Shown here one piece after another: positions 35,608 through 43,551 of a stretch of DNA of 64,000 nucleotides. Within the stretch, counting starts at the first letter, position 1. The number at the start of each line of letters is the position of its first letter. Source of the stretch: Hyphomicrobiaceae bacterium (GTDB lineage Bacteria; Pseudomonadota; Alphaproteobacteria; Rhizobiales; Hyphomicrobiaceae); contig JALHMB010000007.1 in the NCBI GenBank assembly GCA_022844275.1, positions 186,001 through 250,000 on the forward strand, given 5' to 3'. The translations under genes and the position numbers were made by a program. The notes beneath the pieces were generated by a model. It worked only from the letters and a program-made list of their open reading frames with translations. It searched no databases and was not told the origin of the DNA.

Positions 35608-36019
35608 AAGACCTCAAAAGGTATTGCCTGATGGTCACCCCGGCAGCCAAGGCCGGGGCGTTCCATCGGCACTTAATCCTCGCTCCCGCCATTCGGGCAA
35701 CCCTTCCGCTCGAATCCGTTCGAAGCGACGCCGCCGGCGATATATGTGCTGAGCGCAACCATCTGTCTCAAGCTCGCGCAAATGCTGGTGCTCAATCCAG
35801 AGCGCTATCCGCCAGCTCTCTTCTGTTGGCCATCTACTCTGCACGTTATCAGTCCACTGGTTCGCGCAAGGCCCTCCAAAAAGATGGCCAACTATGTAAA
35901 TTGAAGTCATCCAGTCAAATTTCGAACTGCCCACTACCGGAAAGCCCTCGCCGCATTGATGGCGGTCGGCGCTTCTGTTAAGCCTGCGCCTTAACTCGCT
36001 AAATCCGGAAGGTCGACCG
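35608..36019. other. Gene-poor spacer before purB
   Basis: About 410 bases with lower GC than the flanks. It starts with a 7-bp-stem hairpin at 35638-35658 (CCCCGGC, 7 bases, GCCGGGG), 30 bp after the BKACE stop, without a T-run. A minus-strand frame at 35635-35934 encodes 99 residues from a GTG, or fewer from the ATG at 35910; no ribosome site or known motif supports it. The purB ribosome site GGAAGG lies at the right end. Confidence 0.45.
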
Positions 36020-37327
36020 ATGATCCCGCGCTACTCCCGCCCCGAGATGAGGGCGATCTGGGAGCCCGAGACCCGCTTCCGCATCTGGTTCGAGATCGAG
36101 GCGCACGCGGCCTCCGCCATGGCCGAACTCGGCATCGTCCCCAAGGAGGCCGCCAAGGTCATCTGGGACAAGGGCAGCAAGGCCAAGTTCGACGTCGCAC
36201 GCATCGACGAGATCGAGGCCGTAACGAAGCATGACGTCATTGCCTTCCTGACGCACCTCGCCGAGCACGTCGGGCCGGAAGCGCGCTTCGTCCACCAGGG
36301 GATGACCTCGTCGGACGTGCTCGACACCTGCCTCAATGTGCAGCTCGTGCGCGCGAGCGACATCCTGCTGGCGGATATGGACCGCGTGCTGGCCGCGCTC
36401 AAGAAGCGCGCTTTCGAGCACAAGACGACGATCACGATCGGTCGCAGCCACGGCATTCACGCCGAGCCGACCACCTTCGGCATCAAGCTCGCCTATGCCT
36501 ATGCGGAGTTTGCGCGCGGACGCGAACGGCTGGCGGCGGCGCGCAAGGAAGTAGCTACCTGCGCGATCTCCGGCGCCATCGGCACGTTCGCGAACATTGA
36601 TCCGTCCATCGAGGAATATGTCGCGAAGGCCATGGGTCTCACGCCCGAGCCCGTCTCGACGCAGATCATCCCGCGCGACCGGCACGCCATGTACTTCGCA
36701 ACGCTCGCCGTGATCGCCTCGTCCATCGAGCGGCTGTCGACGGAAATCCGCCACCTTCAGCGCACCGAGGTGCTCGAAGCCGAGGAATTCTTCTCGCCAG
36801 GGCAGAAGGGCTCCTCAGCCATGCCGCATAAGCGCAATCCCGTGCTGACGGAAAATCTCACCGGCCTCGCCCGCATGGTGCGCTCGTTCGCGACGCCGGC
36901 ACTGGAGAACGTCGCGCTCTGGCACGAGCGCGATATCTCGCATTCTTCCGTCGAGCGCTTCATCGGCCCGGACGCGACCATCACGCTCGACTTCGCGCTG
37001 AACCGCCTTGCGGGTGTGGTCGAGAAGCTCGTCGTCTATCCCGAGAACATGCGCAAGAACCTCGACAAGCTTGGCGGCTTGCACAATTCCCAGCGCGTGC
37101 TGCTGGCGCTCACGCAGGCCGGCGCCTCGCGCGAGGACAGCTATACCCTCGTGCAGCGCAATGCCATGAAGACCTGGGAGACGGGTGCCGACTTCCTCGC
37201 GAGCCTCAAGGCCGACAAGGACGTGACGGGCTACCTTACTGCCGCACAGCTCGAAGCCATGTTCGACGATGCCTATCATCTGAAACACGTCGATACGATC
37301 TTCAAGCGCGTGTTCGGCGCGGCATAA
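36020..37327 (+). CDS. purB: Adenylosuccinate lyase
   Basis: This 435-residue fumarase/aspartase-superfamily enzyme acts twice in purine synthesis, cleaving SAICAR and adenylosuccinate to release fumarate. The signature GSSAMPHKRNPVLTENL carries the catalytic serine loop, TSSDVLDTCLNVQL and GRSHGIHAEPTTFG hold the other active-site histidine and threonine/serine residues, and WHERDISHSSVERFIGPDA is the PurB-specific third region. GGAAGG lies 7 bases before the ATG. Confidence 0.97.
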   Translation: MIPRYSRPEMRAIWEPETRFRIWFEIEAHAASAMAELGIVPKEAAKVIWDKGSKAKFDVARIDEIEAVTKHDVIAFLTHLAEHVGPEARFVHQGMTSSDVLDTCLNVQLVRASDILLADMDRVLAALKKRAFEHKTTITIGRSHGIHAEPTTFGIKLAYAYAEFARGRERLAAARKEVATCAISGAIGTFANIDPSIEEYVAKAMGLTPEPVSTQIIPRDRHAMYFATLAVIASSIERLSTEIRHLQRTEVLEAEEFFSPGQKGSSAMPHKRNPVLTENLTGLARMVRSFATPALENVALWHERDISHSSVERFIGPDATITLDFALNRLAGVVEKLVVYPENMRKNLDKLGGLHNSQRVLLALTQAGASREDSYTLVQRNAMKTWETGADFLASLKADKDVTGYLTAAQLEAMFDDAYHLKHVDTIFKRVFGAA

Positions 37328-37336
37328 GGGGCGGCC

Positions 37337-38401
37337 ATGGCACAGTATGTCGCCGTCATCGCGGGCGCGACGGGCGCCGCGGCCAAGCAACTCGTCGAGG
37401 TGCTGCTGGCCGATCCGGCATGGGAGATCGTCGGTCTTTCCCGTCGCTCACCGACTTCAAAGCGCGAGCGGCTGAGTTACATCGCTTGCGACCTCACTGA
37501 CGCAGCGAGCACAAAGGCCGCACTCGCCCGCTGCCCGCAGGCGACGCACCTCTTCTACACGGCGCGCGCGCAATTCTCGGATGCATCCGTCGGCGTCGAG
37601 GACGTCGCGGGCAATCGCGCCATGCTCCAGCATCTGCTGGATGGCGCCGAAGCCGCGTGCCCCGGTCTGGAACACGTCCATCTCGTCGAAGGCACGAAAT
37701 GGTACGGCATGCACATCGGCGCCATGCGCCTGCCGGCGCACGAGGACGATCCGCGCCATATGCCGCCGAACTTCTATTACGATCAGCAGGATCTGCTCAG
37801 CACACGGGCCGAAGGCAAGCGCTGGACATGGTCCGCTTCGCGACCGGGTTTCCTCTATGACTTCGCACCCGAACGGCCCCGCAACCTCGTGCCCCTGATC
37901 GGCGCCTGGGCAGGGATGTGCGCCGAGCTTGGCCTGCCGCTCGACTTTCCCGGAAAGCCCGCATGCTTCGACGCCCTGATGGAAGCGACGGACGCGACCC
38001 AGCTCGCCCGGGGCATGAAATGGATGGCGACGTCGCCGACGGCCCGCAACGAGGCCTTCAATGTGACGGACGGCGGACTTTTCCGCTGGTCGCGCCTCTG
38101 GCCGCAGATCGCGCGGCTCTACGGTCTGCCGTGCGGCGTCCCACGCCCGCTCAATCTCGGACGCTGGATGGCCGACAAGGGGCCGCTGTGGGACGCGATG
38201 GTGAAGAAGCACGGCCTCGTCGCACAGCCGATGGAGGCGGTGGTTACCTGGAACTTCGGCGATTTCCTGTGGGGCCTCGAACACGATGTCGTTTCGAGCA
38301 TGACTAAGATCCGTCTCGCCGGCTTTCATGAGACGATCGACACGGAAGCCCGGATCCTTGCCCATCTGCGGCGTTATCGCGAGGCGCGGCTCCTTCCATG
38401 A
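37337..38401 (+). CDS. PRISE-type SDR oxidoreductase (progesterone 5-beta-reductase/iridoid synthase-like)
   Basis: This 354-residue atypical SDR has a Rossmann start AVIAGATGAAAKQLVEVL, then GLSRRSP for NADP binding. In place of the SDR YxxxK it has the PRISE pair: K121 in EGTKWYGMHIG and Y147/Y148 in PPNFYYDQQDLL, plus SRPGFLYDF. Plant PRISE enzymes reduce activated enones. Bacterial homologues are common and mostly of unknown substrate. It lies 9 bp after purB, so it may ride on the same transcript without shared function. Confidence 0.85.
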   Translation: MAQYVAVIAGATGAAAKQLVEVLLADPAWEIVGLSRRSPTSKRERLSYIACDLTDAASTKAALARCPQATHLFYTARAQFSDASVGVEDVAGNRAMLQHLLDGAEAACPGLEHVHLVEGTKWYGMHIGAMRLPAHEDDPRHMPPNFYYDQQDLLSTRAEGKRWTWSASRPGFLYDFAPERPRNLVPLIGAWAGMCAELGLPLDFPGKPACFDALMEATDATQLARGMKWMATSPTARNEAFNVTDGGLFRWSRLWPQIARLYGLPCGVPRPLNLGRWMADKGPLWDAMVKKHGLVAQPMEAVVTWNFGDFLWGLEHDVVSSMTKIRLAGFHETIDTEARILAHLRRYREARLLP

Positions 38402-38475
38402 CAAGTTCGTAATCCCGCAATCGCGCGAACCCTGCTCGAACGTCCGACACTGCGGCGTTTTAGCGGCGGATTCGG

Positions 38476-38503
38476 TTGCAAACGGGGTTGATCACACTAT
38501 AGT
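38476..38503 (+). promoter_or_regulatory. Candidate sigma-70 promoter of yajC-secD-secF
   Basis: TTGCAA (38476-38481) and TATAGT (38498-38503) with a 16-base spacer are close to the -35 and -10 consensus, in a 200-bp gene-free stretch and about 100 bp before the yajC ATG. Pattern match only. Confidence 0.4.
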
Positions 38504-38602
38504 CCGGCCCGAAATCAAGGCAGACGGTCGAGGCGGCGGGCGCGACCGACGGATGCCAATCCTCGCCCCGTTCAGCATCCAAGACCCCTGGGAATAGCGC
38601 GC

Positions 38603-38926
38603 ATGTCCACTTCACTGGTCTACGCTCAAGCTGGCGGCAGCGACTTTATGATTCAGTTGCTGCCGATCCTGCTGATGTTCGTGATCTTCTACTTCCTCCT
38701 GCTCCGTCCGCAGCAGCAGCGTGTGAAGCAGCACCGCGAGATGGTCGCGAACGTCCGGCGGGGTGACGTGGTCGTGACCGGCGGTGGCATTATCGGCAAG
38801 GTTACGCGCGTGAAGGAAGGGGACGCCGAGATCGAAGTCGAGATCGCCGAGAACACCCGCGTCCGCCTCATGCGCGGCACCATCTCCGAGGTGCGGGTCA
38901 AGGGCGAGGTTGCGAAGGCCGGCTGA
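38603..38926 (+). CDS. yajC: Sec translocon accessory subunit YajC
   Basis: This 107-residue protein has one membrane helix, FMIQLLPILLMFVIFYFLLL, immediately followed by RPQQQRVKQHREMVANVRRGDVVVTGGG and a small beta domain, the YajC signature. It associates with SecD and SecF at the SecYEG translocon. It is the first of a yajC-secD-secF run in the normal order. Confidence 0.96.
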   Translation: MSTSLVYAQAGGSDFMIQLLPILLMFVIFYFLLLRPQQQRVKQHREMVANVRRGDVVVTGGGIIGKVTRVKEGDAEIEVEIAENTRVRLMRGTISEVRVKGEVAKAG

Positions 38927-38980
38927 GGCGCCGCGCGCGACGGCTCGCCGCCCTCCTGAATTCAGAGGTCCGGGAACGAG

Positions 38981-40606
38981 ATGCTCCACTTTTCGCGCTT
39001 CAAGATGATCGCGATTCTGCTCACATGCGTGGTGAGCATTATCTTCGCGCTGCCAAACCTGTTCACCAAGGAGCAGCTCGCGTCCTGGCCGCGATTCCTG
39101 CCGACGAAGCAGATGCCGCTCGGCCTCGACCTCCAGGGCGGCGCACATCTGCTGCTGGCTATGGATACCGAGGAGCTGCGGAAGGAATGGTTGCAGACGC
39201 TGCGCGATGACGCGCGCCGCACGCTCCGTGACGCCAAGATCTTCCCCACGGGCGTCGGCATCGTCGGCAATCAGGTGCAGGTGCGGCTCGCCAAGCCCGA
39301 GGAAGCGGACGCGGCGATGCGCGAATTGCGCAAGCTCGTCCAGCCGCTCGGCAGTGCCGTGCTCGGCACGAGCGGCGAGGACCTGACGATTACGAAGGGC
39401 GGCGACGGGACGATCCTGATCGCGCCCTCCGCGGCGGGTCTTCAGCAGCGTGTCATCAACGCCGCCGGCGCCGCCATCGAGACGGTAAATCGGCGCATCA
39501 ACGCGCTCGGCACGGCTGAATCGACGGTCGTGCGCCAGGGCGCCGATCGCATTCTCGTCCAGTATCCGGGCCTGACCGACACCAAGGTGCTGAAGGATCT
39601 GCTCGGCCAGACCGCCAAGCTCTCCTTTCACGAAGTCCATCCGACGATGACCGCCGAAGAGGCGCGGCAGGGCCGCACGCCCCCCGGTTACCGCATTTAT
39701 TCCGCCAGCGATCGCGGAGATGAGCAGGGTGGCGCCTACCTCCTGCGCGAGACTCCGGTGGTTCCTGGTGAGAACCTCGTCGATGCCCAGCCGGGCTTCG
39801 ACCAGCGCACGAACGAGCCCATCATCTCCTTCCGCTTCGATCAGGCGGGCGCCCGCCGGTTCGGGCGCTTCACGCAGGAGAATGTGAACCGCCCGTTCGC
39901 CATCGTGCTCGATGACAAGGTGCTCTCGGCGCCGGTTATCCGCGAGCCCATTCTTGGCGGCACGGGTCAGATATCGGGAAGCTTCACGGTCGAGAGCGCC
40001 AACACGCTGGCCGTTCAGCTCCGCTCGGGCGCCTTGCCCGTCAAGCTGACCATTGCTGAAGAGCGCACGGTCGGCCCATCGCTCGGCGCCGACTCGATTG
40101 CAGCCGGCAAGCTGGCATCGATCGTCGGTGGCGTGATCAGTATGGTCATGGTGATCGTTGCCTACGGGACTTTCGGCGTCTTTGCGGTCATCGGCCTCCT
40201 CATGAACGGCACGATGGTGATCGCGCTCATGTCCGCGGCCGGGACGACGCTGACGTTGCCTGGCATCGCAGGCCTCGTGCTGACGGTCGGCATGGCCGTC
40301 GACTCGAACGTGATCATCTACGAACGTATCCGAGAGGAATTACGCGCCGGTAAATCGGCGGTGAGCGCCATCGATGCCGGCTTTACGCGCGCCATCACGA
40401 CCATTCTCGACAGCCAGCTCACGACGCTCGCCGCCGCGATCATCATGTTCTGGCTCGGCTCAGGCCCGATCCGCGGCTTCGCTGTCACGCTCTCGATCGG
40501 TATCTTCACCTCGATCTTCACTGCCGTCACGGTAACACGCCTGCTCGTCGCGCTCTGGCTGCGCTCCGAGCGCGCCAAGCCCGGCAGGATCGCCGTTCCG
40601 ATCTGA
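38981..40606 (+). CDS. secD: Protein translocase subunit SecD
   Basis: This 541-residue inner-membrane protein uses proton flow to pull exported proteins across. An N-terminal helix (IAILLTCVVSIIFALPNLF) is followed by PLGLDLQGGAHLLLAMD, the large periplasmic P1 domain (to about residue 365), and five C-terminal helices of the RND type, including AGLVLTVGMAVDSNVIIYERIREEL with the conserved aspartate. Length and order are standard. Confidence 0.97.
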   Translation: MLHFSRFKMIAILLTCVVSIIFALPNLFTKEQLASWPRFLPTKQMPLGLDLQGGAHLLLAMDTEELRKEWLQTLRDDARRTLRDAKIFPTGVGIVGNQVQVRLAKPEEADAAMRELRKLVQPLGSAVLGTSGEDLTITKGGDGTILIAPSAAGLQQRVINAAGAAIETVNRRINALGTAESTVVRQGADRILVQYPGLTDTKVLKDLLGQTAKLSFHEVHPTMTAEEARQGRTPPGYRIYSASDRGDEQGGAYLLRETPVVPGENLVDAQPGFDQRTNEPIISFRFDQAGARRFGRFTQENVNRPFAIVLDDKVLSAPVIREPILGGTGQISGSFTVESANTLAVQLRSGALPVKLTIAEERTVGPSLGADSIAAGKLASIVGGVISMVMVIVAYGTFGVFAVIGLLMNGTMVIALMSAAGTTLTLPGIAGLVLTVGMAVDSNVIIYERIREELRAGKSAVSAIDAGFTRAITTILDSQLTTLAAAIIMFWLGSGPIRGFAVTLSIGIFTSIFTAVTVTRLLVALWLRSERAKPGRIAVPI

Positions 40607-40643
40607 GGACGGCGCGACAAGATCTCGAAAGGCCCGTAAGACC

Positions 40644-41600
40644 ATGCGCTTCATTCCGAACTTCAAGGGTTACGACTTCTTCCCGCACGGGACGCATATC
40701 GACTTCATGCGCTTCCGCGACATTTGCTTCTGGGGTTCAATCGTCGCAATCGTCCTGTCGCTTGGCTTGTTCCTTACCGCGGGCCTTAATTACGGCGTCG
40801 ATTTCAAGGGCGGCACCATGGTCGAGGTGCAGACGAAATCTGGAGCGCCTGCGGACATACAGGCTATGCGAACCCAACTTGGCGGGCTCGGGCTCGGTGA
40901 CGTGCAGATCCAGGCATTCGGTACGTCGAACGACGTGCTGATCCGCATCGAGTCGCAGCCCGGTGGCGAGGAAGCTCAGCAGGCCGCCCTGCAGAAGGTG
41001 GTATCGGCTCTGGGCGACGGCTACGTCCAGCGCCGCGTCGAAGTGGTTGGGCCGGCAGTTTCAGCCGAGCTTAGACGTACAGGCATCATCTCGGTCGTGG
41101 CAGCAATGCTGGCTATCATGGCCTATGTATGGTTCCGTTTTGAATGGCAGTTTGCCGTGGGAACGCTTGTGTCCTCCCTTCATGATGTGCTCGTTGTGGT
41201 AGGGGTATTTTCGCTTTTCCAGTTCGAGTTCGATCTCGGCATCGTCGCCGCGTTGCTCACGATTCTGGGCTACTCAATCAACGACACGGTTGTCGTCTCC
41301 GATCGCATCCGCGAGAACCTGCGCAAGTATAAGCGCATGGAGCTGCGTGAATTGCTCAATCTCTCCATCAACGAGACGCTCTCGCGCACGATCCTGACGG
41401 GCGTGACGACCATCGTCGTACTGATCGCGCTGTTCATCTTCGGCGGCTCGGTAATGCGCTACTTCACGTTCGCCATGCTGCTCGGCGTGCTCGTCGGCAC
41501 GTACTCTTCGATCTTCATCGCGGCGCCGATTCTTGAATATCTCGGCGTCAAGCGGGAGACGGTCACCGGCGAGAAGGCGACGGCCGGCGCGCGCGGCTGA
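40644..41600 (+). CDS. secF: Protein translocase subunit SecF
   Basis: This 318-residue partner of SecD has a first helix around residues 28-50, then LNYGVDFKGGTMVEVQ, a small periplasmic domain, and five more helices with LTILGYSINDTVVVSDRIREN (conserved Asp/Arg) and LSINETLSRTILTGVTT. It begins 37 bp after secD. A C-terminal cytoplasmic tail is short. Confidence 0.97.
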   Translation: MRFIPNFKGYDFFPHGTHIDFMRFRDICFWGSIVAIVLSLGLFLTAGLNYGVDFKGGTMVEVQTKSGAPADIQAMRTQLGGLGLGDVQIQAFGTSNDVLIRIESQPGGEEAQQAALQKVVSALGDGYVQRRVEVVGPAVSAELRRTGIISVVAAMLAIMAYVWFRFEWQFAVGTLVSSLHDVLVVVGVFSLFQFEFDLGIVAALLTILGYSINDTVVVSDRIRENLRKYKRMELRELLNLSINETLSRTILTGVTTIVVLIALFIFGGSVMRYFTFAMLLGVLVGTYSSIFIAAPILEYLGVKRETVTGEKATAGARG

Positions 41601-41632
41601 TCGAAAGCTATCTATTCCGCAGGAGCGTGACC

Positions 41633-42010
41633 ATGCAGCCTGCGACGCCCCGCTATCCCGGCCGAGCGCCGATAGAGGCCTACGGCAATGGCGGCTTTCG
41701 CTTTGCCGGAATGAGCCATCGCGGCTCCCTCCTTTGCCTCGGCGAAGCGATCGTCGGCTGGCCGGTAACCACTGCCGAGGGCCTCACGCTCGACGATTTC
41801 GCGCTGTTGCTGTCGGAACCATCGAGCATCGAGTTGCTTCTGCTCGGTACGGGGCGCGATTTCATGCTTCCTTCGACATCGTTGCGGAATGGCCTGCGTG
41901 ATGCCGGTATTCGGATCGAGCCCATGGACACGGGAGCGGCCTGCCGGACGTACAATGTCTTGCTCGGCGAGGGCCGGCCCGTGGGTGCGGCCCTGATCGC
42001 CGTCGACTGA
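41633..42010 (+). CDS. Mth938-like domain (DUF498) protein
   Basis: This 125-residue protein is the small alpha/beta Mth938 fold, related to human NDUFAF3. It has YGNGGFRFAGMSHRGSLLCLGEAIVGWPV followed by LLLLGTGRDFMLPS and the end MDTGAACRTYNVLLGEGRPVGAALIAVD. The ATG at 41633 has AGGAG seven bases upstream; a GTG two codons earlier is less likely. In alphaproteobacteria it commonly follows secDF. A complex I assembly role is possible because an NDUFAF6-like gene follows two genes later. Confidence 0.9.
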   Translation: MQPATPRYPGRAPIEAYGNGGFRFAGMSHRGSLLCLGEAIVGWPVTTAEGLTLDDFALLLSEPSSIELLLLGTGRDFMLPSTSLRNGLRDAGIRIEPMDTGAACRTYNVLLGEGRPVGAALIAVD

Positions 42011-42088
42011 GGTAGTCTCCCAACCGGCGCTTCCGCGAGGGCTCTGAATCGTGCTCTATCTGTTGCCAATGTTCGTGCCAGCCCGGTG

Positions 42089-42697
42089 ATGCCGATGCCA
42101 GCCATGCTCTCGAGTGCCCGCAATGCGCTTGTCGCGGGGATCGCACTATCGATCGCAGCGGTCCTGGCAGCGATCGTCGCAAGCGGTACTGACTGGCTCG
42201 GCTTCACGTCGTTCGTTCTGCGCGCGATCCATGTCGTTTCCGCGATCATCTGGGTCGGCATGATCTGGTTCGTCAATTTCGTGCAGCATCCGGCGGTGGT
42301 CGGGGCCGATGACGCCGGGCGCGGAACGCTCTTCCGTCTCGTTGTGCCGAAGGTCGCGACGATATTCCGGCACACCTCGCATCTCGTCATCCTGTCGGGG
42401 GTGCTGCTCCTGCTGCCGACCGGCTATCTGCTGTCATCATGGATGTATGGCGCGCCATTTTACATGCCGCTCGCCAAAGTGTTGCTGCTGTGGGGCGCGG
42501 CTGCCGGCGCCGTTGCCATGTGGGCCTTCGTGCACATGATGATCTGGCCGAACCTGCAGATCGTGCTCGGCGAGAAGCCTAGCAATGCAGAGGCCAAGGC
42601 AGCCGCGCGCGCCAAGGTCGCGCTCTATGCGCGCGCCAATCTTCTGCTGGCGATACCGGTGACTGTGCTGATGGTTGCCGCCGCGCACCTCCTCTGA
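42089..42697 (+). CDS. Integral membrane protein, resembling the PuuD/COG3748 membrane domain
   Basis: This protein of about 202 residues has four to five helices. HVVSAIIWVGMIWFVNFVQHP resembles the conserved HxxxGxxWxGxxxxFNFVQ helix of bacterial urate hydroxylase PuuD-type proteins and related quinol-linked membrane proteins. RHTSHLVILSGVLLLLPTGYLL and MWAFVHMMIWPNLQIVLGEK add further membrane histidines that could bind haem. The cytochrome domain of PuuD is absent. Start codon is uncertain among GTG 42086 and ATG 42089, 42095 or 42104. Confidence 0.8.
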   Translation: MPMPAMLSSARNALVAGIALSIAAVLAAIVASGTDWLGFTSFVLRAIHVVSAIIWVGMIWFVNFVQHPAVVGADDAGRGTLFRLVVPKVATIFRHTSHLVILSGVLLLLPTGYLLSSWMYGAPFYMPLAKVLLLWGAAAGAVAMWAFVHMMIWPNLQIVLGEKPSNAEAKAAARAKVALYARANLLLAIPVTVLMVAAAHLL

Positions 42698-42699
42698 CG

Positions 42700-43539
42700 A
42701 TGAGCGAAGCGCCGCTCGATGCGCTGAGGGAAGCCGCCATCTCGCGCGAGCCGGACCGCTATTTTGCCGCGACGCTAGCGCCACAGACCATCCGCCTCGA
42801 CTTGATCGCGTTGGCGGCATTCGCGGCAGAGCTTGCCAATATCCCGACGCAGGTGCGCGAGCCGCTCGCGGGCGAGATACGGCTCCAGTGGTGGCGCGAT
42901 GCACTTGCCCCCAAAGGCGGCGAGGCTGCAGCAGGGCATCCTGTTGCAGATGCCATGCGCACCACGATCGCGCGTCATGGCCTGCCCACGGAGATCATAG
43001 AGGGCGTCATCGCCTCGTTCGCCGACGCGCTCCACGGCGACAGGCCGGCGGACGAAAATGCCCTGATCACTCATATGGCAGCCGGCGAGGGTGGACTATT
43101 CCGGCTTGCCGCTCGCATTTGCGCCGCGCACGAGATCGGCGATATCTGGCACATCACACGCGCCGCGGGTCTAGCGTACGGCCTCTCTCGCGCGCTTCTT
43201 CGCCTTCCTGAAGAGCGTGCCGCAAGCCTTGTGATCCCGCGCACGCTGCTCTCGGATGAGGATCTGGGACAACTCGATGCGGGCGGCACGCCCGCACGTC
43301 TCGCCCCAGCCACCGCTACGCTCAGCGACCTCGCGCGGACGGCGATGTCGGAAATTGCCCCACAGCTCGCAAATATGTCACGGGCAAAGCGCCTACCCTT
43401 CCTGCCTCTGGCCATGGTTAGGCCCAACTTGCGCGCCTTACAAACAGGAGCGAAACGGCGCGGCGCGGCATTGATCGAGCCGCTGCCGATCAGCCGCCTG
43501 CTGCGCATTACATGGGCGCACGCACGCGGGCGCCTTTGA
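42700..43539 (+). CDS. Squalene/phytoene synthase family protein lacking catalytic motifs (NDUFAF6-like)
   Basis: This 279-residue protein has the all-helical fold pattern of the family: RYFAATLAPQTIRLDLIALAAFAAELANI and GEIRLQWWRDAL. The two Asp-rich magnesium motifs of real squalene or phytoene synthases are not there; ELANIPTQV stands where DxxxD would be. This matches NDUFAF6-type proteins, which in mitochondria assist complex I assembly. It begins 2 bp after the membrane-protein gene, so they are coupled. Confidence 0.87.
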   Translation: MSEAPLDALREAAISREPDRYFAATLAPQTIRLDLIALAAFAAELANIPTQVREPLAGEIRLQWWRDALAPKGGEAAAGHPVADAMRTTIARHGLPTEIIEGVIASFADALHGDRPADENALITHMAAGEGGLFRLAARICAAHEIGDIWHITRAAGLAYGLSRALLRLPEERAASLVIPRTLLSDEDLGQLDAGGTPARLAPATATLSDLARTAMSEIAPQLANMSRAKRLPFLPLAMVRPNLRALQTGAKRRGAALIEPLPISRLLRITWAHARGRL

Positions 43540-43551
43540 ACCGGTGAGGCC

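Noticed and set aside
35635-35934. 99-residue minus-strand ORF before purB
   Set aside because: Not annotated as a gene because it lacks a ribosome site and any recognisable family; kept only as an observation in the spacer.
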